Below, piece after piece: positions 24,789 to 35,083 of a stretch of 64,000 nucleotides of DNA; the first letter of the stretch is position 1; each line of letters begins with the position of its first letter. Source of the DNA: Pseudocolwellia agarivorans (lineage in GTDB: Bacteria; Pseudomonadota; Gammaproteobacteria; Enterobacterales; Alteromonadaceae); assembly GCF_002000085.1 (NCBI RefSeq), contig NZ_MUZU01000003.1, forward strand, positions 186,001-250,000. The letters are read 5' to 3'. The position numbers were made by a program, and so were the translations under genes. The notes under the pieces were generated by a model. That model was given only the letters and a program-made list of their open reading frames with translations, had not been told where the DNA came from and did not search any database.

Positions 24789-27566
24789 TTAATTACAGTG
24801 ACTTGGCTCACGTATATAAACACCATTTAATCTTGTTCTCAATGTTGCAGATAACGATTCCAACTCAGTACAATCTACCAATGGGTTAGAATATATCTCT
24901 AAGCCGAAAACAGCACTTGTGTTTGAATCAGTCAGGCGTGTTAAAGGTGATAAATCACTCACATTATTATAATCTAAGTCTATGCTTTTTAATGATGAAA
25001 GTAATTCAAAACTGCTAATATCAGTGACATTATTACTTTCCAAATCAATTATTTGAAGATTAGTTAACGATGACAATCCGCTAATATCAGTTATATCATT
25101 ATTACTCAAATCTACGATTATTAGTTTTTCATAATTACCAGAAAAATCAGCCGTTGTTAATTTGTTATTTCTTAAGTAAAGCTCCTTTAAATTCGGCATC
25201 GAAGAAAAGTCAGGTATCGTTGTTAGCGCTTGATCGTTAATAGAAATTCGATTTAATGAAGTAAGACTATTTAATGGCTCATAATCCGTAATTTTAGTTC
25301 TGGAAAAAGAAATGCTCGTTAACGCTATAAACTGCTCGATACCTGATATGTCTAAAATTTCATTCGAATAACCTGAACAATCAATACTAGTAACGCGAAA
25401 TACATCAAATCGATTATTTAAGCATTGTGTAAAACCTTCATCTTTAATTAAATTCCAATCTATTGGCAGCTGAACACAATTATAATATTTTCTAATAGTC
25501 GCATTTGGATAAGCTGTAGCTAATGCATCTAAATCAGAGCATGTTATAGAGCGTCCGTAATCTAAATTAATATTAGTAAGTTTAGGTTTACCCTCTAAGT
25601 ATGAAACATACTCCAACTTGTCCATATTAGTTAATTGAACATCTTTTAATTCCATTAAATCACTCAGAAATGCTAATGATGTTAGGTTGTTATTTTCTGA
25701 TATTTTAAGTGTCTCTAACTGGGTTAAACCACTTAATGCATCAAAATTTTTCAGCAAAGGAATCTTACCTAAATCTAAATATTTCAAAGCTATTAGAGAT
25801 GACAAAGCCGAAATATCTTCAATCGAACTATTATAATTAGATATTACAAGCTCTTCTAAGTTTATTGCTCCTTCAATACCTGTTAAAGATTTTATAAAAC
25901 GATTATTTGATAATGTTAATGCTTTAAGAGAAATTAATGGAGAGAAGTCAAATAATGACTCTAGATTATTTGACGATAAGTCTAAGCTTTCAAGTAGAGC
26001 GAGTTCAGATAATCCAGAGATATCCATAAATCGATTATTTGATATATCTAATGTAGTTAAACCTGTTATTTTAGTAATTGGCGTTAAATCTAATGATGAA
26101 TTACTATAAAGGTTTGCCATTTTAAGCGATGTTACCTTAGTCAAAGACGCCAAAGGTAATAACTCACTTAAGTTACGATTAGATGAAATATTAAGTTTTT
26201 TCAATTCAGTTAAGCCAGCTAATGCGCTTATATCTGACAAGCGACCATTTCCACTAATGTCCAAAGTTTCTAAGTTTTGTAATTCATTTAAAAAACTTAA
26301 CGTTGATAAATCAGTTGAAACTAATGAGAGTGTTTTTAACTCTGTTAACTTAGCTAACGAATTCAAATTTTTAGGTATATTACCTGAAAGATACAACTCT
26401 TCTAACGCTGTCGCATTTTCAACAATAGATAAATCAACACTATTACTTATATTTGTTAAATGAAGCTCCTTAAGATTAGTCAAGCCCGACACTGGCGATA
26501 AATCATCGACATTTAATCGGCTTACATTTAAAGTTGTAAGTAAAGGGACATTTATTAAGGCGCTTAAATCATTGATATTATAATTATTACTAATATCTAA
26601 GCTTTCTAATAACGGCATTTTAGATAAAAACGCCAATGAATTAAAATCACTACTAACATCACTCATTTTTAATGTAGTTAATTGAGTTAGTTCGGATAAA
26701 AATGCAGTATTAGTAACCCTGATTCCGTTTAGAGTTAATTCAACTAAGTTAACCAATGAACTTAAGTTTTCAATATTTAAATACAAATATACATTACCTC
26801 GTTCAAGCGATAATTTTTCAAGATTATTTAGATTTTTGATCTCTGAAGAAATACTATTTATTCGATTAAAGCCCAAGTTAAGTTCTTTCAAGTTTTTAAG
26901 ACCATAAACAGTACTTATATCTACAATTCCATTATTCGATAAATTTAAAACCTCTAAAGACGTTAATTCTGATACAGCAGAAATATCAACAAGATTCGCA
27001 TTTGTTATTGATACATTCTTTAATTGTTCAAATCCTTTCAAATCTTCTAACGAAGTAATATTAACTCCGTCACAATTAATACTAGTAATAGCAACATCGT
27101 TTTTAGCATCTGCTACAAGGCAAGATTGTAAGCCACTATCTACAAACGTCATTGTATCTATAGCGTCGTAAGTATTAACTAATATATCTACTGATTTTTT
27201 AGCGGTAGCGCCATCATCATCCGTTACGGTTACTTCAAAAGATAAGGTTTCTTCTGCCGTTAATGACGGGGCATTAAAAAAAAGGGTTTTACTATCGCTT
27301 ACTAGTTCTACAACAGGCGTTCCTGCTGTTTGTGACCAAACATAAGAGCTTATAGAACCATCGCTATCGCTCGCTTCAAGTTCTAAACTATAAGTACCTC
27401 TTTCATTAACCGAAGATGCAGAAACTTCAGCAATAACAGGGGCTACATTTTGAGGTGTAGGTGGAGTGGGCGGTGTTGATGGGGTATCTTCACCACCGCC
27501 GCCACAACCGTATAAACTAAGTGCTAAACAACTTAAAAGAAGACCTTTGGCAGGCTGAAAACTCAT
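24789..27566 (-). CDS. Leucine-rich-repeat lipoprotein with PKD-like domain
   Basis: This 925-residue surface lipoprotein has a lipobox ending LYGC at residue 21, a Gly and Pro/Thr linker, and a PKD/cadherin-like domain (about 42-130). The rest is a long array of internalin-like repeats of about 22-25 residues (for example LEVLNLSNNGIVDISTV). The array is in two blocks. Each begins with a Cys-containing cap (GLQSCL and later GFTQCL, both followed by TSINCDG/TSIDCSG) and ends with another (ITCSDLDAL and VDCTELESL). The second block is shorter. AAGGA precedes the ATG, and a hairpin terminates transcription. It probably binds protein or glycan partners at the surface; the ligand is unknown. Confidence 0.86.
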   Translation of the reverse strand: MSFQPAKGLLLSCLALSLYGCGGGGEDTPSTPPTPPTPQNVAPVIAEVSASSVNERGTYSLELEASDSDGSISSYVWSQTAGTPVVELVSDSKTLFFNAPSLTAEETLSFEVTVTDDDGATAKKSVDILVNTYDAIDTMTFVDSGLQSCLVADAKNDVAITSINCDGVNITSLEDLKGFEQLKNVSITNANLVDISAVSELTSLEVLNLSNNGIVDISTVYGLKNLKELNLGFNRINSISSEIKNLNNLEKLSLERGNVYLYLNIENLSSLVNLVELTLNGIRVTNTAFLSELTQLTTLKMSDVSSDFNSLAFLSKMPLLESLDISNNYNINDLSALINVPLLTTLNVSRLNVDDLSPVSGLTNLKELHLTNISNSVDLSIVENATALEELYLSGNIPKNLNSLAKLTELKTLSLVSTDLSTLSFLNELQNLETLDISGNGRLSDISALAGLTELKKLNISSNRNLSELLPLASLTKVTSLKMANLYSNSSLDLTPITKITGLTTLDISNNRFMDISGLSELALLESLDLSSNNLESLFDFSPLISLKALTLSNNRFIKSLTGIEGAINLEELVISNYNSSIEDISALSSLIALKYLDLGKIPLLKNFDALSGLTQLETLKISENNNLTSLAFLSDLMELKDVQLTNMDKLEYVSYLEGKPKLTNINLDYGRSITCSDLDALATAYPNATIRKYYNCVQLPIDWNLIKDEGFTQCLNNRFDVFRVTSIDCSGYSNEILDISGIEQFIALTSISFSRTKITDYEPLNSLTSLNRISINDQALTTIPDFSSMPNLKELYLRNNKLTTADFSGNYEKLIIVDLSNNDITDISGLSSLTNLQIIDLESNNVTDISSFELLSSLKSIDLDYNNVSDLSPLTRLTDSNTSAVFGLEIYSNPLVDCTELESLSATLRTRLNGVYIREPSHCN

Positions 27567-27811
27567 TAAAATATCCTTTTATCAAATAACAATATGCAAA
27601 AGAATATGAAAATTATAACGAAAGAGTTCATTCCTTTGCCTCATGGCGCGCAATTCTATAGTGCTGAGCCATTAAATACAATTTTCCTTATAATACTTTA
27701 CTCATATAAAGCCCATAAAAACTAAACGTTAAATTTCCCTCTATCACGTAAAAACACATTTAAAAGTTTGGCTAAACTCCGTACTATAGTAAAAAACAAT
27801 ACTTAAACCTT

Positions 27812-29047
27812 ATGACTGCAGAACGATTTATTCCTTTTACTAAGCAAGATGTTATTACTTTATGTACGCGTGAAATCACTGAAAGTACTTCTTATGATGT
27901 TGATTCATTCACACAGGTATGCCAAATATTATCTAGCTTGCTGCATTTCCAATACCACGACTTACTTGAAAACCTTAAACGTTCATATACACCATTCGAT
28001 CCCAATGCAGATACGCGCCAGCTTATTACTTTATCTGACAGTCAAATTGCGGAGCATCAACAAAGCTTTGCCGAAAATTTTGAAAAAGTATTAAACGCCG
28101 CGAATTTTGAAAAAATAACAGAAGCTGATATTCAAGCGGCGTTAAATGAAGAGTCGTTATTTAAAGTGAGGCTTGAAGTTGCTTTCGACGACTTTGACGA
28201 AATTGTGTTTTATCGCCGTGGCGAATCTCAAAAAACTGAAGTGCTACGCCAATTTTTTGGGCTAAAGAAAAAGTCACTCACTTTCACCAATTACGACCGA
28301 GTTGCTGTTTATATAAAATTTAAAGGCAAAGAACACTTTATCAATAAACAATTACCCATAGGTTTTGAAGCGGGTGCAACGGTGATCAAGTTATTTCAAA
28401 ATGTACCTAAAGCTGATTTAGAAATGCTATTTCCTAATAGTGAAATACGTATGCGCCCTATCGATAAAGTGATTATTGGCGCTTCAGCTATTGTTGGCGG
28501 TGCTGTAGTATTAATTACTAAATTAGGTGCGTCACTCATTTTACTGGCAACACTCTTCGCTTTTTGGATAGGTATGAGTGATGAGTCGGTAGAAATTAAC
28601 CAAAAACAACTTATCGCGCTAGCTTTAGGCATGGGTGTATTTGGTAGTTTTATTTTTAAAGAATGGAGTAAATTTAAGAATCGAAAAATTAAATTTATGA
28701 AGGCCCTTGCTGATAACTTGTATTACAAAAATTTAGATAATAACGCTGGTGTATTTCATACCTTAGTGAACGAAGCCGAAGAAGAAGACTTTAAAGAAGC
28801 CCTTATCGCTTACACCTTTTTATTAAAGCATCCAAATGGGCTAACAGAACAAGCGTTAGATCACGAAATAGAAGCTTGGTTTAAAAATAAATATCAATGT
28901 ACTTTAGATTTTGAAGTGGATGATGCTTTAGGTAAATTAGAAAAGTTAGGCTTAGTTTTATCACAAGAAAACGTTTATCAAGCTATTGATGTAAACTCGT
29001 CAAAAATTGTATTAGATCAACATTGGGATAAAATTTTTCAATATTAA
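27812..29047 (+). CDS. DUF3754 (TMEM143-like) membrane protein
   Basis: This 411-residue protein matches the DUF3754 family, recognised by FDEIVFYRRGESQKTEV near residue 130, FTNYDRVAVYIKF, and a pair of membrane helices (about 220-270) followed by FKEWSKFKNRKIKFMKAL. The last 130 residues include a winged-helix-like segment (GLTEQALDHEIEAWFKNK). Family members are found in bacteria and mitochondria but have no established biochemistry. It is monocistronic and divergent from the leucine-rich-repeat gene. Confidence 0.78.
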   Translation: MTAERFIPFTKQDVITLCTREITESTSYDVDSFTQVCQILSSLLHFQYHDLLENLKRSYTPFDPNADTRQLITLSDSQIAEHQQSFAENFEKVLNAANFEKITEADIQAALNEESLFKVRLEVAFDDFDEIVFYRRGESQKTEVLRQFFGLKKKSLTFTNYDRVAVYIKFKGKEHFINKQLPIGFEAGATVIKLFQNVPKADLEMLFPNSEIRMRPIDKVIIGASAIVGGAVVLITKLGASLILLATLFAFWIGMSDESVEINQKQLIALALGMGVFGSFIFKEWSKFKNRKIKFMKALADNLYYKNLDNNAGVFHTLVNEAEEEDFKEALIAYTFLLKHPNGLTEQALDHEIEAWFKNKYQCTLDFEVDDALGKLEKLGLVLSQENVYQAIDVNSSKIVLDQHWDKIFQY

Positions 29048-29171
29048 CAACCCCTGATTTACCTTCATTACAATTGATTACATTCATTATCAATTAACAA
29101 CAGAATCTATTCTCTCCCTCACTATAATTAACTCACTTTCTTTATTGTTGATTACTGATGAGGGCAACACA

Positions 29172-29975
29172 ATGAAACACCATTCTGCAATAACATTAGG
29201 GATAATTTTCTTATGTTTAAGCGCATGCGATAACGATATTATTGATTTAAAAGATGAACGACATGTGCGTGTATATCAAGACGATAAAGCCATTGCCTGC
29301 CAAGATACCGGACAGATTTCACTAGCAACTCATGGTGAACTATTGGTTGACAAAAATATTGAAATTCATTGTTCTCAGAAGGGGCACGATGGAATGAATT
29401 ACACTGAATCATGCGGTTCAGAAACTGGTTCAATTAATATATTTACCATACACGCAAAAGACCTACACACAGCAGAGTCTTTAGGTTTTTCGCAACTATC
29501 TGACTTACCAGACGCTCAACTAGATAAACAGTGTGAATTTAAAGTAATTTCAGACGTAAGAAAGTATGGTTTAATCAACCAATTACGTGATAAGTACGCT
29601 ATATGGAAAGCCAAAAAAGCCCCAGATTATCAGTTTGAATTTAATATGAACTTCAGTGATTGCCCCAGCTTTGCCCCTACGCCTAATGTAAAAATAACAG
29701 TAAGTAACAACACAATAGACACAGTCTACGATCTTGATAACGAAACATTTCTTACAGATATTAATCATTACATGACCATTGATGAGTTATTTAAAACACT
29801 TAATTTACAGTTAGAACTCACACCAATTGAGGCAGGCTTAAACGCGAATACACCTAAGTTAGCGCCTGTGTTTCATGACTTAGGTGCACCAAAACAATAC
29901 TTTATCGATTCAGGCGGAGAAGACTGCGATGCCGTTAATTACGCTATCAGCCATGTAATACTCCCGGAGAATTAA
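29172..29975 (+). CDS. Lipoprotein with DUF6174-like C-terminus
   Basis: This 267-residue lipoprotein has a lipobox ending LSAC near residue 20. The C-terminal half (about 165-260) contains YAIWKAKKAPDYQFEF followed by a Cys and KITVSNNTID, resembling the DUF6174 pattern. The middle region has six further Cys. The start is ATG 29172, with GAGGG upstream; an upstream start at 29145 would bury the signal. A strong terminator follows. Function unknown. Confidence 0.68.
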   Translation: MKHHSAITLGIIFLCLSACDNDIIDLKDERHVRVYQDDKAIACQDTGQISLATHGELLVDKNIEIHCSQKGHDGMNYTESCGSETGSINIFTIHAKDLHTAESLGFSQLSDLPDAQLDKQCEFKVISDVRKYGLINQLRDKYAIWKAKKAPDYQFEFNMNFSDCPSFAPTPNVKITVSNNTIDTVYDLDNETFLTDINHYMTIDELFKTLNLQLELTPIEAGLNANTPKLAPVFHDLGAPKQYFIDSGGEDCDAVNYAISHVILPEN

Positions 29976-30019
29976 TACTGCAATTTTTGAGATTTCCATG
30001 AATTGCCTAATCGTTGGCA

Positions 30020-30057
30020 CCGAACACTACCTTTCTTTACTTAGTGTTCGGTTTTTT
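30020..30057 (+). terminator. Strong rho-independent terminator
   Basis: A perfect ten-base stem (CCGAACACTA with TAGTGTTCGG) is followed by six T residues. It ends the lipoprotein transcript and lies just before the convergent AraC gene. Confidence 0.9.
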
Positions 30058-30060
30058 ATG

Positions 30061-30990
30061 CTAAATTTCCTTAGGATATTGTCCAAACAGCGTATAAAAA
30101 TCATGAGAAAATCGCCCAATATTCACAATTCCATATTTAGAAACCACCTCTTTAATCGTACATTGTTGCCTATGTATTAATTCTCTACGGATCAAATGCA
30201 TTCGGCGAATTTTTAAATATCGCTGCGGCGAAATGCCAATAATTGAGTTAAAGGCGTATTCTAAACTGCGTAAGCTACAATGAGAAAAATCCAGTATACG
30301 CGGAATAGGAATATTAACATTAGGCTCTGAATCGATATAATTAATAGCCCTTTGCACAATAACCAATCGATGGTTAAAACAGGGCTGTGGGATAAGTTTG
30401 TTTGAATTTATTTCTAATAATTGACATATCATTACAGATAATTGTTCTTCAATGTCAATTAACGATTGTTGGCTAAACACTTCTCTTTGATGAAAAATTT
30501 GAATGATGTAACGATACAGCTCTATTTTTATTCTTTTCATTTTACAAAATTCTATTTTGCCATCGCGGATCAACGTCAGCCCATCAAGTAATTGACTTAC
30601 CTTCTCTTCACCTAGGTAGCTGATTAAATGATTTTTTGATACGCCAATTGTTGCAATTGTACGTGCACAATAAGATCGCGTGTAAACATACTCACCAGGA
30701 CCAATAATATTAAGTGCGTTGATATGCACACATACTCCATTAATAATGTGCAATGGCCCTTCAATACGTAACGGTATTACAAATTCGTCATCGGAAAATT
30801 TCCCTTTATGTAAAATAGTACATTCGTTTTTACTTTGGATCGATAAACGTATATTCGGTAAAAGAAAACAAGACGTTTTACCTTTATAGAGTCCATTAGA
30901 CAGTTGTAATACTTCGAGTGTTTGTACGTTAAGTTGCTGCAACATCTCTTGATAACTTTCAATTGAGTTGTTTTCAAATGTAATAATCAT
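30061..30990 (-). CDS. AraC-family transcriptional regulator
   Basis: This 309-residue regulator has a poorly conserved N-terminal ligand domain and a C-terminal AraC double helix-turn-helix, seen as CSLRSLEYAFNSIIGISPQR, YLKIRRMHLIRREL and IKEVVSKYGIVNIGRFSHDF. It lies next to the EAL-HDOD gene on the same strand, 58 bases downstream of it. Its targets are unknown. AGGT precedes the ATG. Confidence 0.87.
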   Translation of the reverse strand: MIITFENNSIESYQEMLQQLNVQTLEVLQLSNGLYKGKTSCFLLPNIRLSIQSKNECTILHKGKFSDDEFVIPLRIEGPLHIINGVCVHINALNIIGPGEYVYTRSYCARTIATIGVSKNHLISYLGEEKVSQLLDGLTLIRDGKIEFCKMKRIKIELYRYIIQIFHQREVFSQQSLIDIEEQLSVMICQLLEINSNKLIPQPCFNHRLVIVQRAINYIDSEPNVNIPIPRILDFSHCSLRSLEYAFNSIIGISPQRYLKIRRMHLIRRELIHRQQCTIKEVVSKYGIVNIGRFSHDFYTLFGQYPKEI

Positions 30991-31048
30991 CTAACCATAC
31001 CTGGTATCATCCCTTAAATTTAAAGCTCCTGATCATTTAAAATTCTAT

Positions 31049-32302
31049 TTAAACTGTAATTTTTAACGCCTCATTCGAAAATTTTGATGCTTTGTCAAAC
31101 GTTTTAATTATTTTGTCCATGTTCCAGCAATACTCTCGAGAGAGACTGCTAACATCAAACCATTTGTTTTTTTCTATCATCTTACAAATCAATAATAAGT
31201 TCCCCACTACACCTTGGTGATATAACAATGATCGTGCGCAGTCTGATGATAAATTAAATTCAAAAAGTAACGTTTCAAAATCGGTTTCTAACATAACATC
31301 CAGTAATGAAATCAACCCCACTAAGTAACCAATATCGGTATATTCACCATGCTCTTCATTAAGCATTTCAATAATAAATTGCGCTCTAGCTAAACTAATA
31401 ATAGAGAGTTTCGAGATGTTTTTTTCTACGGGGTTGGTCATCACCATAAGCATAAGGAATTGCTTAATCGCATCTTCCCCTATGTAAGTAATAGCCTGAC
31501 TTATTGAGCTAAAACTAATATTTTTATCTTTTAATAAATTATTTGCGATCCTCAATAATCGCGTGGTTAAACCGACATCTTTTGCTATTTTTTGATAAAT
31601 AAGAGGAAAGTTAAGCCGTTTATTATTTGCTAAGTTACTCAGTTCAATCATGATGTTTTGAGAGGGAACAATGTTGTTTAATTTCAACATTTCAGGCTTT
31701 TCAAAAAAGAATCCTTGAAAATAATCACATCCCGCATTTTTCAGTTGGCGAAAGGTGTTCTCATTTTCAATTCTCTCGACAATAATTTTTTTATTGGGAT
31801 ATTTGTATTTCAACTTTTTAATCTTAAAAAGCGTACGAATAAGAGGCTCTTCAACCTCTAATTTAATAAAGTCGACATCGCCTAAAATACCATCCCATTT
31901 TTCTGTACCATCGTAATCGTCTAAAGCAAATTTAACATGCTTCTTTTTTAAATCTTTAATCGCTCGATGAACTTCCACAATATTTTGAGTACGCTCAACA
32001 ATTTCAACAACAAGATTATCAATGTTCAAGGTGGCTGCTATATAATTTAAAGAGTAATAATTAGACGTATTAATAAAAATCAACGCACCGTTAGATATAC
32101 GCTCTATCTCTTGTACTAATAAAGAATTAAAAAGTAAGCGGCTTGTCGCAACGCTATCGTTTATATATGAAGGGAAAAAGTTGTTTTCAGAGTTTCTGTA
32201 CAGAAGTTCATAAGCGAACACATTTTTTTTATTATCAACAATTCGATGTCTAGCAATATACTGAGTATCTAAGCAGCAAGTAAAATTCAGTGGATCTTCC
32301 AT
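31049..32302 (-). CDS. EAL-HDOD (YuxH-type) signalling protein
   Basis: This 417-residue protein has a compact EAL domain (about 15-200) and a HDOD domain (about 205-400). EAL-type signatures include FAYELLYR, ALDDYDG, VDFIKLEVEE and GCDYFQGFFFEKP. Several catalytic residues of active c-di-GMP phosphodiesterases are altered (for example VERIENE replaces AEGVET). It may bind c-di-GMP or act by protein contact, as shown for related Vibrio proteins controlling motility and biofilm. An even more degenerate paralogue lies upstream on the same strand. Confidence 0.84.
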   Translation of the reverse strand: MEDPLNFTCCLDTQYIARHRIVDNKKNVFAYELLYRNSENNFFPSYINDSVATSRLLFNSLLVQEIERISNGALIFINTSNYYSLNYIAATLNIDNLVVEIVERTQNIVEVHRAIKDLKKKHVKFALDDYDGTEKWDGILGDVDFIKLEVEEPLIRTLFKIKKLKYKYPNKKIIVERIENENTFRQLKNAGCDYFQGFFFEKPEMLKLNNIVPSQNIMIELSNLANNKRLNFPLIYQKIAKDVGLTTRLLRIANNLLKDKNISFSSISQAITYIGEDAIKQFLMLMVMTNPVEKNISKLSIISLARAQFIIEMLNEEHGEYTDIGYLVGLISLLDVMLETDFETLLFEFNLSSDCARSLLYHQGVVGNLLLICKMIEKNKWFDVSSLSREYCWNMDKIIKTFDKASKFSNEALKITV

Positions 32303-32638
32303 TATCAGCTAATAATTAAAATGAATATGTTGATTAATTACACCATATTTAATTATTGGATCATTTAAAAAAGACTCGTCTGATGCAAATGTTGCGTATA
32401 CTGTATATTTTATGCCATTTTTCCACCTACAAAAGAACAAAAAACACACAAAAACAAAATATTTTTTTACAAAATAATGGTTTACTTTTTGGTTTCTTTT
32501 AATGCCATTTTAAAACCTAACTTTATTTTACTTTTCAGTTAGTTAAAACCTATAAAACTGATAACAACTTATTTACATTGTTAACATTATTACGCTATAA
32601 GTCTATTTTTATTTTAAAGTGTTTTATCAAATAAGTTA
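32303..32638. other. Intergenic region between the two EAL-HDOD genes
   Basis: About 336 bases of very AT-rich sequence contain no credible gene. It must hold the promoter of the downstream EAL-HDOD copy, since the upstream copy ends in a terminator. I see no clear operator. Confidence 0.35.
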
Positions 32639-32664
32639 GGCCTAATACTGAACAGTATTAGGCC
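32639..32664 (-). terminator. Terminator overlapping the stop codon of the upstream EAL-HDOD gene
   Basis: GGCCTAATACT pairs perfectly over 11 bases with AGTATTAGGCC around a four-base loop. The stop codon TAA lies within the stem. There is no strong T run. Confidence 0.65.
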
Positions 32665-33890
32665 CTAGATTTAGACATAAAGATATGAGTAGCAAAATCT
32701 AAGGAATACGCGTACTTTTTTATAACGTTATCAACACTCCAGTCGTATTCTTTACAAAGCTTATTCACATCAAACCACTTATGATTTTCCATCATTTTAC
32801 AAATTAACAATAAATTGCCTAAAACACCGTGATGATCGAGTAAAGCTCGCATAACATCTGAAGGTAAATGCAGTTGAAAAACAATAGATTCTATATCTTC
32901 GTCTAACATACAATCTAACAAAGAAAGCAGGCCAACTAAGTAGCCACTACCTCTATACTTTACGCCTTTTGATTTAAGCATAGCCGATATAAAGTGAGCT
33001 CGGGTTAAGCTTATAACAGATAAAGGCTTACTATTCTCACGACTTAATTCTTGCATCAAGGTGATCAAAATAACCTTTCTTAGCACGCTTTCACCAAGAA
33101 GAGTTACCATTTGTTTATAGCTTGTAAATTCAACTTTCTTCTTTTTAAAAAATACATTTAAAAAGTAATAAAATGGCTTAATTAAACCTTTATCTTGTAT
33201 ACATTTTTCGAACAATAATAAGAAGGGTATTTGTTTATCTAACACCGTTATAATTAATGCGAGGTCTACCATATTAGATTGGTTTTCATCTTTCGTCTTT
33301 TTAAACAATTGACGTGATACCTGCTTGCCTTGAAAATAATCACAGCCCTCTTCCTTTAACTGTTCCAAAGTATTTTCACTATCAATATGAGAAATAATAA
33401 TCTTACTTTCTGGATACTGATGCTTTACTTTTTTTATTTTTAATAGCGTTCTAATGGTGGGGATTTCGGCTTTAAATTTAACAAAGGTTAAATCATGAAG
33501 TAGATCATTTACGTGACAACCTTTACCAAGCTGAACAGCGGGTATTTTTAGGCGAACGATTGAATCACCAAAAGACCCAAAGTTATTTATAAACTCAATC
33601 TCTTCTACTATTCTCTTTGCAACATTATGTTCTGTTGTAAATGTACACACAGGTAAACGAGTAAAAATTAAAATATGCTCAGGGATCTTTTCAATTTCAT
33701 CAATAAATAACTTATTAATATACTCACGATGTTTTGAATTTAATAACACCGGTAGCGACTGCATTTTAGTATTAGAGTAGGTAACAAATAACTCGTAAGC
33801 AAAAACATTTTGGTAATGATCAACTATGGGTTCGCGAGTAATCTTCGGTGGTTTTATGGGAGCATCAGGAGAGATTAATTCAGAGTTCAT
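32658..33890 (-). CDS. Degenerate EAL-HDOD protein (tandem paralogue)
   Basis: This 410-residue protein is a diverged copy of the neighbouring EAL-HDOD protein. The shared blocks are VFAYELF, GCDYFQGKQ, GESVLRKVILITLMQEL, YLVGLLSLLDCML and DHHGVLGNLLLICKMMENHK. The EAL half has lost the Asp-Asp motif and most other catalytic positions, so it cannot be a phosphodiesterase. The HDOD half is better kept. The likely start is ATG 33890, two codons inside a TTG frame start. It probably acts as a protein-interaction or ligand-binding partner. Confidence 0.8.
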   Translation of the reverse strand: MNSELISPDAPIKPPKITREPIVDHYQNVFAYELFVTYSNTKMQSLPVLLNSKHREYINKLFIDEIEKIPEHILIFTRLPVCTFTTEHNVAKRIVEEIEFINNFGSFGDSIVRLKIPAVQLGKGCHVNDLLHDLTFVKFKAEIPTIRTLLKIKKVKHQYPESKIIISHIDSENTLEQLKEEGCDYFQGKQVSRQLFKKTKDENQSNMVDLALIITVLDKQIPFLLLFEKCIQDKGLIKPFYYFLNVFFKKKKVEFTSYKQMVTLLGESVLRKVILITLMQELSRENSKPLSVISLTRAHFISAMLKSKGVKYRGSGYLVGLLSLLDCMLDEDIESIVFQLHLPSDVMRALLDHHGVLGNLLLICKMMENHKWFDVNKLCKEYDWSVDNVIKKYAYSLDFATHIFMSKSRA

Positions 33891-34138
33891 CCGCAAGCTT
33901 TAGATTAGACATCATGTTTTATCAGACGGTTATCTTAATCTGCATCAAAACAAATCTGCTGTTGATTTCGTAAACAAATTATATCGCGTATAGTCTGGGT
34001 AAAATACGCTAATTACATTAAATTACAATTTAACCTATAAGCTTATATTGTAAGTCGTATACTAAATAACAGTATTGATAAAAGCTTTTAGTCGTTTACT
34101 ATATCACCTTCATAAAAAGCATAATCCACAGGTATAAC

Positions 34139-34996
34139 ATGAAATCATTTGTTTTAGGTATCACCTTACTTTTCACCACTGCATATAGCTATACAATACA
34201 AGCTAACGAAATGGATACAGTAACGATTAAAACTCAGTCTGTGGCAGGCGATGTATACATGCTAGAAGGCGCCGGTGGAAATATTGGTGTATTAGCAACC
34301 CCAGACGGTTTGCTTTTGGTTGATGATCAATTTAAACCTTTAGCGGATAAAATTGAATCAGCTATGCAGAGCATTGTTGATAAACCTTTAAAGTATATTG
34401 TTAATACACATTTTCATGGCGATCATACTGGCAGTAATAGCTACTTCTCACATCATGCGCCTATATTTGCTCATCATAATGTCAGAAAGCGTTTATCGAG
34501 TAAAAGCGATCATGACCATGCCGCTCTCCCAGTTGTTACTTATGAAAACGGTATTACCATTCACTTAAGTGACGAAACAATTGAGTTATCTCACTACCCT
34601 AGCGGACATACCGATGGCGACACAGTCGTGTATTTTAAAAAAGCGAATGTATTACATATGGGTGACTTATTTTTTCAAGGTCGATTCCCATTTATAGATT
34701 TAAACAATGGTGGTTCGGTTAAAGGTTACTTGGCCAATGCAAAAAGTATTTTGAGTACCTTTCCTAGTACAACTAAAATTATTCCAGGTCATGGTAATTT
34801 AACAGATATGAATGGTTTAAAAGACTTAATAGCCATGCTTGAATTTAGTATTAGCCGTGTAGAAAAAGCGGTTGCAAACAAACTCAGCTTAGAACAAGTG
34901 ATAAAACAAGGCATTGGTGAAAAGTATAAAAGTTTAGATTGGAATTTCATCACCGAAGAAAAATGGCTTACTACCTTATACACTGATTTAAAATAA
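34139..34996 (+). CDS. Secreted metallo-beta-lactamase-fold hydrolase
   Basis: This 285-residue exported protein has a signal peptide ending near IQANE and the full zinc-binding set: HFHGDH near residue 97, HTDGD around 160, HMGDLFF around 180 and PGHGN around 218. It resembles the broad periplasmic MBL group that includes carbapenemase-like and quinoprotein relay enzymes. I would not call it a beta-lactamase from sequence alone. AGG precedes the ATG. It is monocistronic and converges with a LysR gene. Confidence 0.84.
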   Translation: MKSFVLGITLLFTTAYSYTIQANEMDTVTIKTQSVAGDVYMLEGAGGNIGVLATPDGLLLVDDQFKPLADKIESAMQSIVDKPLKYIVNTHFHGDHTGSNSYFSHHAPIFAHHNVRKRLSSKSDHDHAALPVVTYENGITIHLSDETIELSHYPSGHTDGDTVVYFKKANVLHMGDLFFQGRFPFIDLNNGGSVKGYLANAKSILSTFPSTTKIIPGHGNLTDMNGLKDLIAMLEFSISRVEKAVANKLSLEQVIKQGIGEKYKSLDWNFITEEKWLTTLYTDLK

Positions 34997-35028
34997 AACC
35001 GCTTGTTTCGAACTTATACCAATTAACT

Positions 35029-35053
35029 ACAGGCGATCAACTCGTTCGCCTGT
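35029..35053. terminator. Hairpin between convergent genes
   Basis: ACAGGCGA pairs with TCGCCTGT across a nine-base loop, between the MBL gene and the convergent LysR gene. There is no clear T run. Confidence 0.45.
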
Positions 35054-35083
35054 TTAACTCAGCTCACAAACACTAAACCACAG

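Noticed and set aside
34139-34996. Beta-lactamase resistance gene
   Set aside because: The zinc motif is shared by many MBL-fold enzymes and nothing specific to true beta-lactamases is visible.
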